From the NCBI RefSeq assembly GCF_004797125.1, contig NZ_CP038810.1, positions 2,418,001 through 2,482,000 of the forward strand: a DNA stretch of 64,000 nucleotides, written 5' to 3'. This DNA comes from Flavobacterium sangjuense. Its GTDB lineage: Bacteria; Bacteroidota; Bacteroidia; Flavobacteriales; Flavobacteriaceae. The position numbers were made by a program, and so were the translations under genes. Below, one piece after another: positions 59,847-64,000 of the stretch; position 1 is the first letter of the stretch, and each line of letters opens with the position of its first letter. The notes under the pieces are model-generated. The model did no database searches. It was given only the letters and a program-made list of their open reading frames with translations, and had not been told where the DNA came from.

Positions 59847-62306
59847 ATGAAAAAATTTCATTTTCTTCTATCCACACTTGTATTACTGCTGACTGTTACT
59901 GTCTTTGGACAACAAAAACCTGCACGCACTAAAGTTACTATCACAGGAAAAATTGTAGAAAAAACAAGTAAACTACAACTTGAATACGCTACTATAACTT
60001 TTAAAAACACTCAGAACCCAAAGCTAATCTTTGGTGGAATTACCGATAATAAAGGGGATTATTCTATAGATGTTGTACCGGGAATTTATGATATAACTTT
60101 AGAATTTATTTCCTTTAAACCAACAACAATTAGTCAAAAGCTATTGAACCAGAATACAAATTTGGGAACGACAGCTTTGGAAGAAGATGCTACCCAACTT
60201 AACGAAGTGGTTGTTCGTGCCGAAAAAACTACAGTTGAAATAAAACTTGATAAAAAAGTATACAACGTTGGTCAGGACATGATGGTAAAAGGCGGAACTG
60301 CCAGCGATGTTTTAGATAATGTACCATCGGTTACCGTTGACGCTGAAGGAAATGTAGCTTTACGTGGCAATGATAATGTAAAAGTACTTATTGACGGAAG
60401 ACCATCAAATGCTATTAGTATTGCTGATGCTCTTAAATCAATTCCGGCTGACGCACTTGATAAAGTAGAAGTAATCACAAATCCATCTGCACGTTATGAT
60501 GCTGAAGGTGGTGGTGGAATTATAAATATTGTACTAAGAAAAGGTAAAAATCTTGGTTTAAACGGAACTGTAATTGCTACCGCTGGTGACCCTGAAACCT
60601 ACGGATTAACAGGAACTGTGAATTATAAAGCAAAAGAATTTAACTTGTTCACAACACAGGGATATAACTATCGTAATAATCCGGGGAATGCATTTACTGA
60701 TTCGAGGTATTTGAATTCAGATAATTCTACCAGAGATTTTATGAATGAAACAAGAACGAATGAAAGACTGAACAAATCATATAACGCAAATATTGGTATG
60801 GATTGGTTCTTAAACGAATCAACTACGTGGACCAATATCTTTAATTACAGAAGAAGCAGCGGTGATAATCGTGACAATGTTTTCCAAAACTACTATGACG
60901 TAAACCATGATTATACGTATACCAGAAACAGAATAAACGAAGAAGACTCAAAAAGTAAAAATGTAGAGTTCAATACCACCTTAACTAAGAACTTCAAAAA
61001 AGATGGTCATAAATTAACTTTAGATGGTTCTTTTTCTACTAATACAGATAAAAATTTAGCTCAAATTACAGATACATCCACTGCTAACAGCACAATAAGC
61101 ATTGATGAAACTTTAAATAATCAAACGCAAAGCAGAAACACTTTACAAGCAGATTATGTGCTGCCAATCGGAAAAGGAAGTCAGTTTGAAGCTGGTTATC
61201 GTGGTAATTTCATGGTAAACACAACTGATTATGCTGTTGATAGTGATGGTGTACCTGTTCCTAACTTCACCAATACATTAGAATACAAAGAAAAAGTAAA
61301 TGCGCTTTATACACAATACGGTTTCAAAATCAAAAAATTCTCAACGCTGTTAGGACTTCGTTGGGAAGATTCAGATATTGATGTAAACCAATTGGCTACA
61401 AACGATTTTACGAATAAAAAATACAACAACTTCTTCCCAAGTGCCATCTTAAATTACGAAATCGATGATAAAAGCAGTGCTTCATTAAGCTATAGCAGAA
61501 GAATTCAAAGACCAAGAGGAAGACAGTTGAATCCGTTTAACAACTTATCGAGTAACGTCAATATTTTTGTTGGAAATCCCGATTTAGATCCGGCATTTAC
61601 AGATGCAATTGATTTGGGCTACTTAAAACGTTGGAACAAACTTACTTTCAATACTTCATTGTATGTAAATAAAACAACCGATGTTTTCCAGTTCGTAAGA
61701 AGAGAAACAGGAACTTTTGTAAACGGAGTTCCGGTTATTATTTCGTCTCCAATTAATTTAGCAACAGAATACAGAAGCGGATTTGAATTTACTTTGAACT
61801 ATTCTCCATACAAATGGTGGAAATTAAACAGCAACTTCAATTTCTTTTACATCCAAACTGATGGTGATTACACCTATACAGACTTTACCGGAAACCCTGT
61901 TTTTCAGGATTTTGATTATAAAACTACTTCCTGGTTTACCCGTTTGACTTCTAAAGTTAGTTTACCATATAAAATTGACTGGCAGACTAACATGACTTAT
62001 AATGGTGAGCAAAAAAACAATCAGGGAAGCACTTTGGGTAATTTCAGTATGAATTTAGCATTCAGCAAAGATGTCTTCAAAGACAAAGGAACCGTTGCAC
62101 TTAATGTCAGCGACGTATTCAATTCGAGAAAAAGAATTCAGGACACGTATCTTTCCGGTGTTGTAGAATCACATAGTGAAATGCAATGGAGACAAAGACA
62201 AATCAATCTGTCGTTTACCTATAGATTCAATGTTCAGAAAAATGAAAAAGATAAAAAACCAAAAGGCAATCAACAACAAGATGACAATGGTGATTTCCCT
62301 GGATAA
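59847..62306 (+). CDS. TonB-dependent receptor, outer-membrane beta-barrel family
   Basis: Outer-membrane protein of 819 aa. Signal peptide of about 22 residues ends VFGQ. A CarboxypepD_reg-like domain (about 30-105), plug domain (about 115-230, with NPSARYDAEGGGGIINIVLRKG) and a barrel with an end strand QINLSFTYRFNV precede a short disordered, Gln/Asp-rich C-terminal tail. Same domain order and length as the product of 29542-31989, and plug motifs align (for example DKKVYNV/DKTVLNV and NPSARYD/NPPAKYD), so the two are distant paralogs. A terminator follows 8 nt after the stop. The ligand is unknown. Confidence 0.88.
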   Translation: MKKFHFLLSTLVLLLTVTVFGQQKPARTKVTITGKIVEKTSKLQLEYATITFKNTQNPKLIFGGITDNKGDYSIDVVPGIYDITLEFISFKPTTISQKLLNQNTNLGTTALEEDATQLNEVVVRAEKTTVEIKLDKKVYNVGQDMMVKGGTASDVLDNVPSVTVDAEGNVALRGNDNVKVLIDGRPSNAISIADALKSIPADALDKVEVITNPSARYDAEGGGGIINIVLRKGKNLGLNGTVIATAGDPETYGLTGTVNYKAKEFNLFTTQGYNYRNNPGNAFTDSRYLNSDNSTRDFMNETRTNERLNKSYNANIGMDWFLNESTTWTNIFNYRRSSGDNRDNVFQNYYDVNHDYTYTRNRINEEDSKSKNVEFNTTLTKNFKKDGHKLTLDGSFSTNTDKNLAQITDTSTANSTISIDETLNNQTQSRNTLQADYVLPIGKGSQFEAGYRGNFMVNTTDYAVDSDGVPVPNFTNTLEYKEKVNALYTQYGFKIKKFSTLLGLRWEDSDIDVNQLATNDFTNKKYNNFFPSAILNYEIDDKSSASLSYSRRIQRPRGRQLNPFNNLSSNVNIFVGNPDLDPAFTDAIDLGYLKRWNKLTFNTSLYVNKTTDVFQFVRRETGTFVNGVPVIISSPINLATEYRSGFEFTLNYSPYKWWKLNSNFNFFYIQTDGDYTYTDFTGNPVFQDFDYKTTSWFTRLTSKVSLPYKIDWQTNMTYNGEQKNNQGSTLGNFSMNLAFSKDVFKDKGTVALNVSDVFNSRKRIQDTYLSGVVESHSEMQWRQRQINLSFTYRFNVQKNEKDKKPKGNQQQDDNGDFPG

Positions 62307-62314
62307 TAAAAAGA

Positions 62315-62341
62315 AAAAAGCCCCGAAATTCGGGGCTTTTT
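62315..62341 (+). terminator. Rho-independent terminator
   Basis: An 11-bp perfect stem, AAAAAGCCCCGA / TCGGGGCTTTTT, with a small loop, 8 nt after the TonB receptor stop. It also lies between that gene and the convergent 56-aa gene, so it may serve both. Confidence 0.88.
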
Positions 62342-62360
62342 CATAAACAAAAACTTAAAA

Positions 62361-62531
62361 TTAAGCTTGTTCTGCGTCTCTTTTTGCTTTTCTTTCCTGC
62401 AATAATTCTTTAACACCTCCGTAAATCCAAAAAGGAACAACGAAAGTTACCAAGAACATCATCAACCAAAAACCAATGGTTAAAATGGTTAAGAAAGCTA
62501 AGAAACCTAAATACTGTTGAAATTCAAACAT
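62361..62531 (-). CDS. 56-aa small membrane protein
   Basis: Minus-strand frame from ATG 62529-62531 to TAA 62361-62363. Sequence begins MFEFQQYLGFLAFL and has one or two hydrophobic segments (TILTIGFWLMMFLVTFVVPFW), then a basic, charged C-terminal part (GGVKELLQERKAKRDAEQA). Codon use is ordinary and the start is placed well after an A-rich leader. I recognise short conserved proteins of this kind beside fumC in flavobacteria but know no function. It is too short for standard gene callers. Confidence 0.65.
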   Translation of the reverse strand: MFEFQQYLGFLAFLTILTIGFWLMMFLVTFVVPFWIYGGVKELLQERKAKRDAEQA

Positions 62532-62649
62532 GTTTTCCGGAATTTTTTTGAATTATACGCAAATGTAAGCTGAATATTTAAGCTAACCAAAAACAAAATC
62601 AATTTTTATTAAATAGTTTTTATGCGTAATTTTGCGTTGCCTTTTTAGG

Positions 62650-62700
62650 AGCTATTTCCCGCTGTCCGCGCTACACGGTAGCTCGCTCCCATCGGGGCTA
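62650..62700 (-). repeat. Interspersed repeat, short subtype, copy D
   Basis: Read on the minus strand it begins TAGCCCCGATGGGAGC and ends GCGGACAGCGGGAAATAGCT. It shares ends with copies A and B and nearly all of its length with copy C. A CTACC/GTAGC-type inner inverted repeat is present. It stands between the 56-aa gene and fumC. Confidence 0.7.
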
Positions 62701-62741
62701 AAAACGTAAAGCTACTTATTAACATTATATAACATCACAAA

Positions 62742-64000
62742 ATGGAATACAGAATAGAAAAAGATACCATGGGCGAAGTTAAAGTTCCTGCCGATAAATA
62801 TTGGGGAGCACAAACCGAACGTTCCAGAAATAATTTTAAAATTGGGCCATCAGCATCAATGCCAAAAGAAATCATAGAAGGTTTTGCTTATCTGAAAAAA
62901 GCTGCCGCTTATGCCAACTGCGATTTGGGTGTTCTTTCAACCGAAAAACGCGACGCCATAGCAGCCGTTTGCGACGAAATCCTAGCCGGGAAATTAGCTG
63001 ATGAATTTCCATTAGTCATTTGGCAAACCGGTTCAGGAACACAAAGCAATATGAACGTAAACGAAGTTATTGCCAATCGTGCTCAGGTTTTAGCCGGATT
63101 TAAAATCGGAGAAGGCGAACAATTGGTAAAAGCCAATGACGATGTGAACAAATCGCAATCATCAAACGATACGTTCCCAACAGGAATGCACATTGCCTGT
63201 TATAAAGCTGCTGTAGAAACTACAATTCCCGGAGTTGAAAAACTTCGCAATACGTTAGATGCAAAAGCAAAGGAATACATGAATGTGGTAAAAATCGGAA
63301 GAACGCACTTAATGGATGCCACTCCTTTGACTCTTGGACAGGAAATTTCAGGTTATGTTGCCCAATTAAATTACGGAATAAAAGCATTAAAAAATACGCT
63401 TTCCCATTTATCAGAAGTTGCCCTTGGCGGAACGGCCGTTGGTACAGGATTAAATACTCCAGCTGGTTATGACGTTAAAGTAGCCGAATATATTGCCAAA
63501 TTTACAGGTCATCCATTTGTGACTGCACCAAATAAATTTGAAGCTTTGGCTTCTCACGACGCTATTGTTGAAGCTCATGGTGCTTTAAAACAATTGGCTG
63601 TTTCGTTAAATAAAATCGCAAATGATGTTCGTATGCTGGCTTCTGGTCCACGTTCCGGAATTGGGGAAATCCTGATTCCTGAAAACGAACCGGGTTCATC
63701 AATTATGCCTGGGAAAGTGAATCCAACGCAATGTGAAGCCTTGACTATGGTTTGTGCTCAGGTCATTGGTAATGATGTTGCAATTGCTGTTGGCGGCATG
63801 CAGGGTCATTATGAACTGAATGTTTTCAAACCGGTTATGGCAGCTAACTTTTTACAATCGGCTCGTTTGCTTGGTGATGCCTGTATTTCTTTTGAAGAAC
63901 ATTGCGCCAGCGGTATCGAACCAAATCACAAACGTATCAAAGAATTAGTTGATAATTCATTAATGCTGGTAACGGCTTTAAATACTAAGATTGGGTATTA
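62742..64000 (+). CDS. fumC: Fumarate hydratase class II (3' end outside window)
   Basis: Citric-acid-cycle enzyme that hydrates fumarate to malate, without an iron-sulfur cluster. ATG 62742 begins [27 protein letters not shown]; the frame is open to the right edge with 419 full codons of about 465. Catalytic motifs: [21 protein letters not shown]-type segment [35 protein letters not shown] and the signature loop [15 protein letters not shown] with the catalytic Ser. The missing part is the C-terminal helical domain. Repeat copy D lies just upstream. Confidence 0.96.
   Translation, partial: MEYRIEKDTMGEVKVPADKYWGAQTERSRNNFKIGPSASMPKEIIEGFAYLKKAAAYANCDLGVLSTEKRDAIAAVCDEILAGKLADEFPLVIWQTGSGTQSNMNVNEVIANRAQVLAGFKIGEGEQLVKANDDVNKSQSSNDTFPTGMHIACYKAAVETTIPGVEKLRNTLDAKAKEYMNVVKIGRTHLMDATPLTLGQEISGYVAQLNYGIKALKNTLSHLSEVALGGTAVGTGLNTPAGYDVKVAEYIAKFTGHPFVTAPNKFEALASHDAIVEAHGALKQLAVSLNKIANDVRMLASGPRSGIGEILIPENEPGSSIMPGKVNPTQCEALTMVCAQVIGNDVAIAVGGMQGHYELNVFKPVMAANFLQSARLLGDACISFEEHCASGIEPNHKRIKELVDNSLMLVTALNTKIGY

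Overview
The window looks like an ordinary chromosomal segment of a Flavobacterium-type bacterium (Bacteroidota, Flavobacteriia). The grounds are low GC, A-rich leaders with no Shine-Dalgarno sequence before most genes, several promoters of the Bacteroidota form (TTTG, about 19 nt, TAnnTTTG), a type IX secretion C-terminal tail, CarboxypepD_reg/TonB-dependent outer-membrane receptors, a ResB/CcsA fusion, and flavobacterial gene orders. No prophage, transposase, CRISPR array or obvious genomic island was seen. Both edges cut genes: a ResB/CcsA cytochrome c biogenesis protein on the left and fumC on the right.

Layout. 1-6.5 kb: cytochrome c maturation, then a co-directional run DUF2520 / KdsC-like phosphatase / UbiA prenyltransferase / Maf / AI-2E family / short MscS. 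6.6-13.1 kb: two paralogous small secreted proteins, then PIG-L deacetylase / 35-aa membrane peptide / sodium:solute symporter, then a DUF2911 protein. 13.2-16 kb: SRPBCC / SDR / photolyase, then a small lipoprotein. 16-18 kb: minus-strand operon tcdA / DUF1648 / HAD phosphatase. 18-23 kb: DUF418, a T9SS-secreted META protein, DUF2306, TatD, an MFS transporter. 23.1-26.5 kb: a BlaI/M56 (BlaR1-like) system with palindromic operators and a secreted paralog of the sensor's C-terminal part. 26.6-29.5 kb: a 46-aa flavobacterial peptide, tRNA-Arg(ACG), a pentapeptide-repeat protein, guaC, miaE. 29.5-39.3 kb: TonB receptor, glyA, fumarylacetoacetase, a lipocalin-like secreted protein, gcvT, a Prc-like S41 protease, yebC. 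39.5-41.6 kb: a Tat-signal aminotransferase and two unknowns. 41.6-48.3 kb: cysteine-synthase-like enzyme, oligopeptidase B, threonine aldolase, prfB with a programmed +1 frameshift, lpxD-like acyltransferase. 48.3-49.1 kb: an intergenic repeat cluster holding a candidate small RNA. 49.1-53.3 kb: dienelactone hydrolase and a phosphate-uptake set (OprO/P porin, PiT, DUF47). 53.5-64 kb: acyl-CoA carboxylase beta, M1 peptidase, DoxX, menE/CPBP, ArsC, a second TonB receptor, a 56-aa membrane protein, fumC.

Most genes are housekeeping or envelope functions. The less ordinary items are the prfB frameshift site in a lineage that hardly uses Shine-Dalgarno pairing, a compact promoter-hairpin-terminator unit at 48414-48490 that looks like a free-standing ~60-nt RNA, the M56 sensor with a detached secreted copy of its C-terminal part plus operator palindromes, a two-subtype interspersed repeat (four copies), and three small proteins (35, 46 and 56 aa) that fall below usual length cut-offs. 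I do not see a clearly new multi-gene system; the small RNA and the M56 module are the best candidates for one.
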